DNA of 47,341 nucleotides. It comes from RHKX01 sp035759925 (GTDB lineage: Bacteria; Actinomycetota; Thermoleophilia; Solirubrobacterales; 70-9). How positions within the stretch are numbered: position 1 is the stretch's first letter; each line of letters opens with the position of its first letter. The stretch covers positions 1-47,341 of the forward strand of contig DASTTY010000038.1 in the NCBI GenBank assembly GCA_035759925.1. The letters run 5' to 3'. Below, in pieces: positions 22,092 through 29,579 of this stretch. The notes beneath the pieces are model-generated. The model had not been told where the DNA came from. It saw nothing but the letters and a program-made list of their open reading frames with translations, and searched no databases. The position numbers and the translations under genes are program-made.

Positions 22092-23099
22092 ATGCCGAGC
22101 CTTCCGAAGCCCAGGTTGAGGCGCACATACCGTGCCGCCGAACCGGTCGTCGCCGCGCCTGCAGCGCCGGCTGAGCCGAACATCGAGATCCTCGAGGGCG
22201 CCGGGCTGCGCTGGGTCCACATCGAGGAGCCGACGCCGCTCGAGTGGAGCTGGCTGCAGGAGCACTTCGACTTCCACGCCCTCGACCTCGAGGACGTCGC
22301 CTCGCGCAACCAGCGGCCGAAGATCGACGAGTACCCCGACTACCTGTTCATCGTCCTCCACCTGCCGGTCTACGACGCCTCCGTCGGCCGGCTCAACACC
22401 GGCGAGCTCGACCTGTTCGTCGGTCCCGACTTCGTGATCACGATCCCGAACCAGGAGCTGCAGCCGGTCGAGTACCTGTTCGAGCGGCTCCGCGCCAACG
22501 AAGAGCTTCGCGACAAGCTGTTCTCGCGCGGGTCCGGCTACCTGCTCTACCGGGTCGTCGACGACAGCTTCGACTACTGCTTCCCGATGCTCCGCAAGAT
22601 CGGCAACAAGCTCGATGCGATCGAGGACGACATCTTCACGGAGGAGCGCTCCGAGGAGGTCGTCCGCGACATCTCCAAGGTCAAGCAGGAGATCATCAAC
22701 TTCCGCAAGGTGATCCGCCCGCAGCGGCCCGTCCTGCGCGACCTCGAGAACTACAAGCAGCGGTTCCTCGCCCCCGACATCGACCTCGAGATCTACTTCG
22801 ACGACATCGTCGACGCCCACGAGCGGATCTGGGACATGCTCGAGAACTACAAGGAGGTGATCGAGGGGCTCGAGGACACGAACGAGTCGGTGCTCAACCA
22901 TCGCGTCAACGAGATCCTCCGGGTCCTGACCGCGATCAGCGTCATCGTCCTCCCGCTGACCCTGATCGCGAGCATCTGGGGCATGAACGTCGGCGTGCCC
23001 GGCGAGGGCAACTCGTTCGACTTCTGGGTCGTGATCGCGGCGATGGCGGCGATCCTCGTCGGGATGCTCAGCTACTTCCGGCGCCGCGGCTGGTTGTGA
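22092..23099 (+). CDS. corA: CorA-type magnesium/divalent cation channel
   Basis: A 335-aa protein. A large N-terminal cytoplasmic domain and long charged helices (LENYKEVIEGLEDTNESVLNHRVNEILRVLTAIS) lead to two C-terminal transmembrane helices (residues ~283-303 and ~312-330) with the selectivity signature GMN (IWGMNVGVPGEG). The basic RRRGWL end is typical. ATG 22092 is chosen for the AAGGAAGAA ribosome-binding site just upstream. It is divergent from the SAM-riboswitch operon. Its stop overlaps the MOSC gene start by 4 nt. Confidence 0.93.
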   Translation: MPSLPKPRLRRTYRAAEPVVAAPAAPAEPNIEILEGAGLRWVHIEEPTPLEWSWLQEHFDFHALDLEDVASRNQRPKIDEYPDYLFIVLHLPVYDASVGRLNTGELDLFVGPDFVITIPNQELQPVEYLFERLRANEELRDKLFSRGSGYLLYRVVDDSFDYCFPMLRKIGNKLDAIEDDIFTEERSEEVVRDISKVKQEIINFRKVIRPQRPVLRDLENYKQRFLAPDIDLEIYFDDIVDAHERIWDMLENYKEVIEGLEDTNESVLNHRVNEILRVLTAISVIVLPLTLIASIWGMNVGVPGEGNSFDFWVVIAAMAAILVGMLSYFRRRGWL

Positions 23100-23743
23100 G
23101 CGAGCCGGCCCGGGTCGCTTCGGTCAACGTCGGCCGTCCGAAGCTGCTGCTCATCAACGGGCGGCCGAGCAAGACCGGCATCGACAAGCAGCCGGCCGAC
23201 GGCCCGGTCGAGCTTCGCGACGATGCGGTCGCCGGCGACGCCGTCGTCGACCGCGAGCATCACGGCGGCTACGACAAGGCGGTCTACGCGTACGCGTCCG
23301 AGGACTACGAGTGGTGGAGCGCCGAGCTCGGCCGCGAGCTCGGCCCGGGGACCTTCGGCGAGAACCTCACCACATTTGGGATCGCGATCGCCGAGGCGCG
23401 GATCGGGGAGCGCTGGCGCGTCGGCAGCGCCCTCCTCGAGATCTCCGAGCCGCGTCAGCCGTGCAGCACGCTCGGCGCGAAGATGGGCGACCAGCGCTTC
23501 GTCAGGCGTTTCGCGAAAGCGCTCCGTCTCGGCACCTACATGCGGATCATCGAGCCCGGCGTCGTCGGCGCCGGCGACGCGATCGACGTCGTCGACCGGC
23601 CCGGTCACGAGGTCACCGTCGGCCTGCTCGGACGGGTCCTGTTCGAGGACAGCTCGCTCGGCCCGCAGGTCCTCGCCGCCGCTGCCCTGACCGAGGCCTG
23701 GCGCGCCCACGGCGAGCGGCTCGCCGCGAAGCAGCGTCAATAG
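23096..23743 (+). CDS. MOSC-domain protein (YiiM-like)
   Basis: A 215-aa protein from GTG 23096, overlapping the corA stop by 4 nt (GTGA). GRPSKTGIDKQPADGPV, DREHHGGYDKAVYAYASEDY, FGENLTTFG and the conserved cysteine in SEPRQPCSTL define the MOSC/YiiM family. Family members bind the molybdenum cofactor and reduce N-hydroxylated compounds or move sulfur. The proposed active-site Cys is present. The physiological substrate is unknown. Confidence 0.88.
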   Translation: MSEPARVASVNVGRPKLLLINGRPSKTGIDKQPADGPVELRDDAVAGDAVVDREHHGGYDKAVYAYASEDYEWWSAELGRELGPGTFGENLTTFGIAIAEARIGERWRVGSALLEISEPRQPCSTLGAKMGDQRFVRRFAKALRLGTYMRIIEPGVVGAGDAIDVVDRPGHEVTVGLLGRVLFEDSSLGPQVLAAAALTEAWRAHGERLAAKQRQ

Positions 23744-23756
23744 GATCAGCCGCCGA

Positions 23757-24242
23757 ATGGCCAACCAGAGGATCTGGGCGCCCTGGCGCCTCCGTTACGT
23801 GAAGAACGCCAAGACATCGACCGAGTGCGTGTTCTGCGCCAAGCCCGACGCGGACGACGATCGCGCCAACCTGATCGTCCACCGCGGCGAGCAAGCTTTC
23901 GTGATCCTCAACCTCTTCCCGTACACGAACGGGCACCTGATGGTGGCGCCGTTCGAGCACGTCGGCCGCCTTCAGGACGTCGATCCCGAGGTCGTCGCGG
24001 AGATGATGGACCTCGCCAAGCAGGCGATGAGCCGGCTCGAGGCCGTCTACGACCCGGAGGGCTTCAACATCGGGGTCAACCAGGGCCGCGTCGCCGGCGC
24101 CGGCGTCGAGGGCCACATCCACCTCCACGTCGTCCCGCGCTGGGCCGGCGACAACAACTACATGCCCGTCCTCGCCGACACACGGGTGATGCCACAGTCC
24201 CTGGAGGAGAGCTACGACGCCCTCGAAGGAGGCTTCGTTTGA
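23757..24242 (+). CDS. HIT-family nucleotide hydrolase/phosphorylase (Ap4A phosphorylase-like)
   Basis: A 161-aa histidine-triad protein. The catalytic triad GHIHLHVVPRW is near residues 120-130, preceded by FNIGVNQGRVAGAG. NQRIWAPWRLRYV and CVFCAKP at the N-terminus match the actinobacterial diadenosine-tetraphosphate phosphorylase group. It follows the MOSC gene by 13 nt and is coupled to the phosphomannomutase by a 4-nt TTGA overlap. A second HIT protein is encoded at 26643. Confidence 0.9.
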   Translation: MANQRIWAPWRLRYVKNAKTSTECVFCAKPDADDDRANLIVHRGEQAFVILNLFPYTNGHLMVAPFEHVGRLQDVDPEVVAEMMDLAKQAMSRLEAVYDPEGFNIGVNQGRVAGAGVEGHIHLHVVPRWAGDNNYMPVLADTRVMPQSLEESYDALEGGFV

Positions 24243-25651
24243 GCGACGCGACCGAAACGGGCGACGCCCGAGCCGGCGGGCCGGGATCGGTCCGGCCGCA
24301 GATCTTCAAGGCCTACGACGTCCGCGGTCTCTACGGCGAGGAGATGGACGGCGACACCGCCTACCTGCTCGGCCGTGCCTTCGCCCGCGTCCTCGCCGAC
24401 CTCCGCGGCAAGCCGGTCGCCGACCTGCGGGTCGGCGTCGGCCGCGACATGCGCCTGCAGGCGCCGGAGATGGCCGGCCGGGTTCGCGACGGCCTGATCG
24501 ACGAGGGCGTGCACGTCCTCGACGCCGGGATGGTCGGCACCGAGATGCTCTATTTCATGGTCGGCGCCCGCGATCTCGACGGCGGGGCGATGGTCACCGC
24601 CTCCCACAACCCGAAGGCCTACACCGGGGTGAAGCTGGTCCGCGAGGGAGCGCTGGCACTCTCCGGGGAGACCGGGATCACCGCGATCCGCGATTTGATC
24701 CTCGCCGGCCTCGGCGAAGCCCCCGGCGGCGGCTCGGCCGAGTCGGTCGACATCTCCGCCGAGTTCCGCGAGCGGGCGCTCTCGTTCATCGACGTCGGGG
24801 CGCTGAAGCCGCTCAAGGTCGTCGCCGACGGCGGCAACGGCATGGCCGGCGAGATGGTCGGGCCGCTGCTCGAACAGTTCCCGATCGAGCTGATCGCGAC
24901 CTACTGGACGCCGGATGGCGAATTCCCCGACCACGAGCCGAACCCGCTCCTGCCGGAGAACCGGCGCTTCATCGTCGAGCGGGTGCGTGCCGAGGGTGCC
25001 GATCTCGGGATCGCCTGGGACGGCGACGCCGACCGCTGCTTCTTCATCGACGACGCCGGCGAGTTCGTCGACGGCGACTTCCTCACCGCGCTGCTCGCCG
25101 AGCAGGTCCTCGAGAAGGCCCCCGGTGCCGACATCCTCTACGACGTCCGCGCCAGCCGCGCGGTCCCCGACACCGTCACCGCCAACGGCGGCACCGCCCA
25201 CATCAACCGGGTCGGGCACGCGTTCATGAAGCGGGCGATGAAGGAGATCGGCGGCGAGTTCGCCGGCGAGGTCTCCGGCCATTACTACTTCCGCCAGTTC
25301 TACAACGCCGACTCCGGCACGGTTCCGGCGCTGCTCGTCCTCGAGCTGATCTCGAAGTCGGGACGGCCGCTGTCGGAGCTCGTCGGCGAGCTCCGCTCGA
25401 AGTACTTCATCAGCGGTGAGATCAACTCCGAGGTCGCCGACCCGGAGGCGAAGATGGACGAGATCGCCGGCCGCCATCCCGATGCCGAGATCAGCCGCCT
25501 CGACGGCGTCTCGATCGACTACCCGGATTGGCACTTCAACGTCCGGCCCTCGAACACCGAGCCGCTCCTGCGACTCAACCTCGAGTCGCTGGTCTCGCGG
25601 GCGGACATGGAGGCGAAGCGGGACGAGGTCCTCGCTTTGATCCGCTCCTGA
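24239..25651 (+). CDS. manB: Phosphomannomutase/phosphoglucomutase
   Basis: A 470-aa alpha-D-phosphohexomutase interconverting hexose-6-phosphate and hexose-1-phosphate. Visible: IFKAYDVRGLYGEEM, the phosphoserine loop TASHNPKAYTG, the metal loop WDGDADRC, the sugar-binding GEVSGHYYFRQF and the phosphate-binding RPSNTEPLLRL. The TTG start at 24239 overlaps the HIT stop by 4 nt; the first ~20 residues are a low-complexity extension. It would supply mannose- or glucose-1-phosphate for the nearby sugar-nucleotide genes. Confidence 0.92.
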   Translation: MSDATETGDARAGGPGSVRPQIFKAYDVRGLYGEEMDGDTAYLLGRAFARVLADLRGKPVADLRVGVGRDMRLQAPEMAGRVRDGLIDEGVHVLDAGMVGTEMLYFMVGARDLDGGAMVTASHNPKAYTGVKLVREGALALSGETGITAIRDLILAGLGEAPGGGSAESVDISAEFRERALSFIDVGALKPLKVVADGGNGMAGEMVGPLLEQFPIELIATYWTPDGEFPDHEPNPLLPENRRFIVERVRAEGADLGIAWDGDADRCFFIDDAGEFVDGDFLTALLAEQVLEKAPGADILYDVRASRAVPDTVTANGGTAHINRVGHAFMKRAMKEIGGEFAGEVSGHYYFRQFYNADSGTVPALLVLELISKSGRPLSELVGELRSKYFISGEINSEVADPEAKMDEIAGRHPDAEISRLDGVSIDYPDWHFNVRPSNTEPLLRLNLESLVSRADMEAKRDEVLALIRS

Positions 25652-25713
25652 GCACCCGCACCGAGATCGCGACGTTCGAGCCGGCCGCCGGGGAGCGGCC
25701 GACCAAGCGGCGG

Positions 25714-26640
25714 ATGCTGATCATCGTCAACCCCTACGCGACGACGGTCTCCGATCGGCTCAAGAGCCTCGTCGTCTATGCGCTGCAGGGCCGCTACGAG
25801 GTCGAGGCGGTGACGACCGAGGCGCAGAACCACGCGACCGAGATCGGCCGCGAGGCGATCGACGGCGGCTACGACATCGTCGTCGCCTTCGGGGGCGACG
25901 GGACGCTGAACGAGGTCGTCAACGGGCTCCACGGGACCGACATCCCGGTCTCGGTGCTCCCGGGCGGCTCGACCAACGTCGTCGCCCGCTCGCTCGGCAT
26001 CCCCAATGACGTCGTCGACGCGACCGAGCACCTGCTGAGCTGCGCCGACGACTTCCAGCCGCGGGCGATCGACCTCGGGGTCGCCAACGGCCGCCGCTTC
26101 GTCTTCTCCTGCGGCGCCGGCATCGACGCGACGGCGGCGAGCCAGGTCGACTCCCACCCGCGGATGAAGCAGCGGTTCGGCCCCTGGTACTACACCTGGG
26201 CCGCGGTCCGCGGCTTCTACGTCGATTATCTCCGCAACCCCGTCCGGATGCAGGTGAGTACGCCGCTCGGCGACACCGAGGGGGTCACGGCGATCGCCCA
26301 GAACACCGATCCGTTCACCTACTTCCGCGGCCGCGCGATCCGGATCTCGAAGGAGGTCAGGATCGACGACGGGCGGATCTCGCTCGCGGTCCTTCACCGC
26401 GCGACCCAGCGCGACGTCCCGTTCATCGCCCGCCGCGCACTCGGCCGCAACGCCACCGTCGGCGGCCACCGGCGCGTCGACGTCTTCGACGGGATCACCG
26501 AGGCGCGAATCGAGTCCGCCTCGCGGGACGAGGCCGGCGGATGGCGGCAGTTCCCGGTCCAGCTCGACGGCGACCCGATCGGCCTCCACGGCGAGCTCGA
26601 CCTCGCCGTCGATCCGGCGGCGATCCGCTTCGTCTCCTAG
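25714..26640 (+). CDS. Diacylglycerol kinase/sphingosine-kinase-fold lipid kinase
   Basis: A 308-aa protein with MLIIVNPYATTVSDR, the ATP-binding AFGGDGTLNEVVNGL, and LPGGSTNVVARSLGIP: the DagK/YegS/LCB5 family. It probably phosphorylates a membrane lipid. The start is uncertain. ATG 25714 matches the family N-terminus but leaves a 62-nt gap. A CTG at 25648 would overlap the phosphomannomutase stop by 4 nt, the pattern of almost every other junction here, and would add 22 residues. There is no ATG, GTG or TTG in frame between them. Confidence 0.87.
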   Translation: MLIIVNPYATTVSDRLKSLVVYALQGRYEVEAVTTEAQNHATEIGREAIDGGYDIVVAFGGDGTLNEVVNGLHGTDIPVSVLPGGSTNVVARSLGIPNDVVDATEHLLSCADDFQPRAIDLGVANGRRFVFSCGAGIDATAASQVDSHPRMKQRFGPWYYTWAAVRGFYVDYLRNPVRMQVSTPLGDTEGVTAIAQNTDPFTYFRGRAIRISKEVRIDDGRISLAVLHRATQRDVPFIARRALGRNATVGGHRRVDVFDGITEARIESASRDEAGGWRQFPVQLDGDPIGLHGELDLAVDPAAIRFVS

Positions 26641-26642
26641 AG

Positions 26643-27074
26643 ATGGCCGCTCCAACCGCCGACCCCGACTGCGCATTCTGCGCGGTGGCCGCCGGCGGCG
26701 GCGACGCCGCGATCGTCGCCGCCGGCGAGCACACCGTCGCCTTCCTCGACCATCGGCCGCTCTTCCCCGGCCACGTCCTCCTGATCCCTCGCGAGCACCA
26801 CGAGACGATCGAGGACCTCCCTCCCGCTCTCGTCGAGCCGCTCTTCGCCGAGGCCCGGCGCATGGCCGGCGCCGTCCGCCGGGCGATGGCCTCGGAGGGC
26901 ACCTTCGTGGCGCTCAACAACCGGGTCAGCCAGAGCGTCCCCCACCTCCACGTCCACATCGTCCCCCGCAACCGCAAGGACGGTCTCCGCGGCTTCTTCT
27001 GGCCCCGCAACCCCTACGAGGACGAGGCGCACGTGGCCGCGACCGCCGAGGCGATCCGCGCCGAGCTCGGTTAG
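26643..27074 (+). CDS. Second HIT-family protein
   Basis: A 143-aa histidine-triad protein with CAFCAVAAGG (zinc-type CxxC), FPGHVLLIPREHHETI and the catalytic PHLHVHIVPRN. It begins 2 nt after the lipid-kinase stop. It resembles Hint/Ap4A hydrolases; the substrate is not predictable. Its C-terminal segment RGFFWPRNPYEDEAH is shared with other actinobacterial members. It ends the plus-strand run from corA and faces relA. Confidence 0.9.
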   Translation: MAAPTADPDCAFCAVAAGGGDAAIVAAGEHTVAFLDHRPLFPGHVLLIPREHHETIEDLPPALVEPLFAEARRMAGAVRRAMASEGTFVALNNRVSQSVPHLHVHIVPRNRKDGLRGFFWPRNPYEDEAHVAATAEAIRAELG

Positions 27075-27088
27075 CGCCGGCGGAGCTT

Positions 27089-27205
27089 GGCTGAGAGGGA
27101 AGCCTGGACGCCTTCCCGGCTCACCGGTCGGGATTGGGGTTCGCATACGACCCAAATCCCGATCGCTGGCGGGAACGCCGCCTCGTTCGTCCTCCCTCAT
27201 CAGCC
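27089..27205 (-). repeat. 117-bp structured element, copy 1 (3' of relA)
   Basis: Bounded by inverted repeats GGCTGAGAGGGA (27089-27100) and TCCCTCATCAGCC (27193-27205). Inside, 27126-27164 forms a hairpin: GGTCGGGATT-GGGG pairs with CCCAAATCCCGATC around a ~10-nt loop. On the minus strand it starts 45 nt after the relA stop. The same layout recurs at 36092-36209. Nothing else is seen in 27075-27249. Confidence 0.75.
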
Positions 27206-27249
27206 ATAGCAACGCTCGCCCGGCCACTCACGCGGCGCAGCCGATCGGC

Positions 27250-29535
27250 CTACGGAGTTATCCGATACGCGTCGAAGACCTGGTCGATCTGGCGCAGGCG
27301 CGAGATCGCCGTCTTCAGCTGGTCGGCGTCGCCGACCTCGACGACGAAGCGGTTCTGGACCATCGGATACTTGGTGTTGCAGCGGGCCTCGATGATGTTC
27401 ACGCCTGCCTCGGAGAAGGTCCGCGAGAGGTCTTCGAGCAGGCGGGTCCGGTCATAGGCATCGATCGCGATCTCGACCCGGTAGGAGGTGCGGTTGTCCC
27501 CCGCCCAGCTCACCGGCGTGAAACGATCGGGCGACTTCATCAGCGCCGAGACGTTCTTGCAATCCTCGCGATGGATCGTGATCCCGCGACCGAGCGAGAC
27601 GTAGCCGACGATCCGGTCGCCGGGGACCGGGCGGCAGCACTTGGCGAGCCGGACCATGACGTCGTCGACGCCCTCGACCTCGATGCCGTAGTCGGTCGCC
27701 TCCTGGTGGTGGCGTTCGCGGGCGTCGCGGCCCTGCAGGACGCCGTCGCTGCGGGGGGCGTCGTCCTCGGCGACGCCCTGGCCCTGCTTGAGCCGCTGCA
27801 TGACCTTGTTGACGACCGTCTTCGTGTTGATCTTGCCCTGGCCGAGAGCGACGTAGAAGTCGTCGGCCTTGCGGAACCCGACCTCGCGGATCACGTCGAC
27901 GAGCAGCGGCGAGCCGCCGAGCTTCTGGGGCGGCAGCCCGCGCTTGCGGAGCGCCTCGGAGAGCTGCTCGCGGCCCTTCCGCTCGGCGTCCTCGCGTCGC
28001 TCCGACTTCAGGAAGGCGCGGATCTTGTTGCGGGCGCGGCTGGTCCGGACGAGGCCGAGCCAGTCGCGTGACGGTCCCCGCTCGCGCTTGGCGGTGAGGA
28101 TCTCGACGATGTCGCCGCTCCGCAGCGTGTAATGGAGCGGCACGATCTTGCCGTTGACCTTGGCGCCTACGCAGCGGTGGCCGACGTCGGTGTGGACGGC
28201 GTAGGCGAAGTCGAGCGGCGTCGAGCCGGCCGAGAGGTTCTTGATCTCGCCCTTCGGCGTGAACACGAAGACCTCGTCCTCGAACAGGTCGACCTTGAGC
28301 GCCTTCAGGAACTCCTCGGGATCGCCCTCGCCCTCGGCGTCGAGCAGGTGCCGCAGCCAGGTCATCTTGTCCCGCTCCGGGTCCTTGCCGCCGGGCCCCT
28401 CCTTGTAGATGACGTGCGCGGCGACGCCGTACTCGGCGAGCTCGTGCATCTCCGCCGTCCGCACCTGGATCTCGAGCGGCTGGCCCTGCGGCCCGATCAC
28501 CGTGGTGTGCAGCGTCTGGTACAGGTTCATCTTCGGGGTCGCGATGAAGTCCTTGAAGCGACCCGGCAGCGGCTTCCAGAGTGCGTGGATCACCCCGATC
28601 GCGCCGTAGCAGTCCTTGACCGAGTCGACGATGACCCGCATCGCGGTCAGGTCGTAGATCTCGTTGAACTCGCGGCCCTTCTTGGTCATCTTCGTGTAGA
28701 TCGAGTAGAAGTGCTTGGCGCGGCCCGAGATCTCGGCGTCGATGCCGACCGCCGCCAGCTCCTTGCTCAGGAACTCGCCCGCCTCGGACACGTAACGCGC
28801 CCGCTCGTCGCGCTGCTGTCCGACCAGCTGCTTGATCTCGTCGTACTTGCGCGGGTGCAGGACCTGGAACGCGAGGTCCTCGAGCTCCCACTTGATCGCG
28901 TGGATCCCGAGCCGGTGCGCGAGCGGCGCGTAGATCTCGAGCGTCTCGCGTGCCTTCGCTAGCTGCTTCTGCTTCGGCATCGCGCCGAGCGTCCGCATGT
29001 TGTGGAGGCGGTCGGCGAGCTTGATGAGGATGACCCGCACGTCGGCGGCCATCGCGACCATCATCTTCCGGTAGTTCTCCGCCTGGCTCTCGTCGCGGCT
29101 CGCGAAGGTGATTCCGGTCAGCTTCGTGACCCCGTCGACGAGGTGCGCGACCTGCTGGCCGAAGCCGTTGGCGACCTCGGTCAGGCTGGCGCTGGTGTCT
29201 TCGACGGTGTCGTGGAGGAGCGCGGCGCAGAGCGTCTCGGTGTCGAGCCGCAGGCCGGCGCAGATCTTCGCGACCTCGACCGGGTGGTTGATGAAATCCT
29301 CGCCGGAGCGGCGCCGCTGGTCGGCGTGACGCTCGCAGGCGAACACGAACGCGCGCTCGACCTCGTGCTGATCGACTGCGGCCCCGTTCCCGGGGTCGTG
29401 CTCGCCGATCACCGCCAGCAGATCGCCGAGCAGCTCGCGCTCGAAATCGGTCAGATCCCGGGTGATCGCATCGACCGGAGCGGGCGCGGCCGGGCCCTCC
29501 TCGACCCCGACCCGGATCCGGCCGGGCTCGTCCAC
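27250..29535 (-). CDS. relA: Bifunctional (p)ppGpp synthetase/hydrolase
   Basis: A 761-aa long RSH enzyme of the stringent response. In order: HD hydrolase domain (FINHPVEVAKICA, LLHDTVEDT, IKLADRLHNMRT), RelA_SpoT synthetase domain (GRFKDFIATPKMNLYQTLHT), TGS domain (EVFVFTPKGEIKNLSAGSTPLDFAYAVHTDVGH), helical and CC regions (AKCCRPVPGDRIVGY), and a C-terminal ACT domain from ~680. Both the HDxxED hydrolase motif and the synthetase region look intact. Start GTG 29535 is 44 nt after the recJ stop. Recombination, secretion and relA genes are classic neighbours in actinobacteria. Confidence 0.95.
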   Translation of the reverse strand: MDEPGRIRVGVEEGPAAPAPVDAITRDLTDFERELLGDLLAVIGEHDPGNGAAVDQHEVERAFVFACERHADQRRRSGEDFINHPVEVAKICAGLRLDTETLCAALLHDTVEDTSASLTEVANGFGQQVAHLVDGVTKLTGITFASRDESQAENYRKMMVAMAADVRVILIKLADRLHNMRTLGAMPKQKQLAKARETLEIYAPLAHRLGIHAIKWELEDLAFQVLHPRKYDEIKQLVGQQRDERARYVSEAGEFLSKELAAVGIDAEISGRAKHFYSIYTKMTKKGREFNEIYDLTAMRVIVDSVKDCYGAIGVIHALWKPLPGRFKDFIATPKMNLYQTLHTTVIGPQGQPLEIQVRTAEMHELAEYGVAAHVIYKEGPGGKDPERDKMTWLRHLLDAEGEGDPEEFLKALKVDLFEDEVFVFTPKGEIKNLSAGSTPLDFAYAVHTDVGHRCVGAKVNGKIVPLHYTLRSGDIVEILTAKRERGPSRDWLGLVRTSRARNKIRAFLKSERREDAERKGREQLSEALRKRGLPPQKLGGSPLLVDVIREVGFRKADDFYVALGQGKINTKTVVNKVMQRLKQGQGVAEDDAPRSDGVLQGRDARERHHQEATDYGIEVEGVDDVMVRLAKCCRPVPGDRIVGYVSLGRGITIHREDCKNVSALMKSPDRFTPVSWAGDNRTSYRVEIAIDAYDRTRLLEDLSRTFSEAGVNIIEARCNTKYPMVQNRFVVEVGDADQLKTAISRLRQIDQVFDAYRITP

Positions 29536-29579
29536 GGCAGGGGCGGCCGCGACGCCTTCGGCGTCCGCCTCAGTGCCCG

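Noticed and set aside
27089..27120. GGCTGAGAGGGAAGCC resembles the CTGAGA core of a TPP riboswitch
   Set aside because: The second TPP signature (GAACCTGAT...GGTAAT) is missing, no thiamine gene follows, and the same word forms the outer inverted repeat of a two-copy element.
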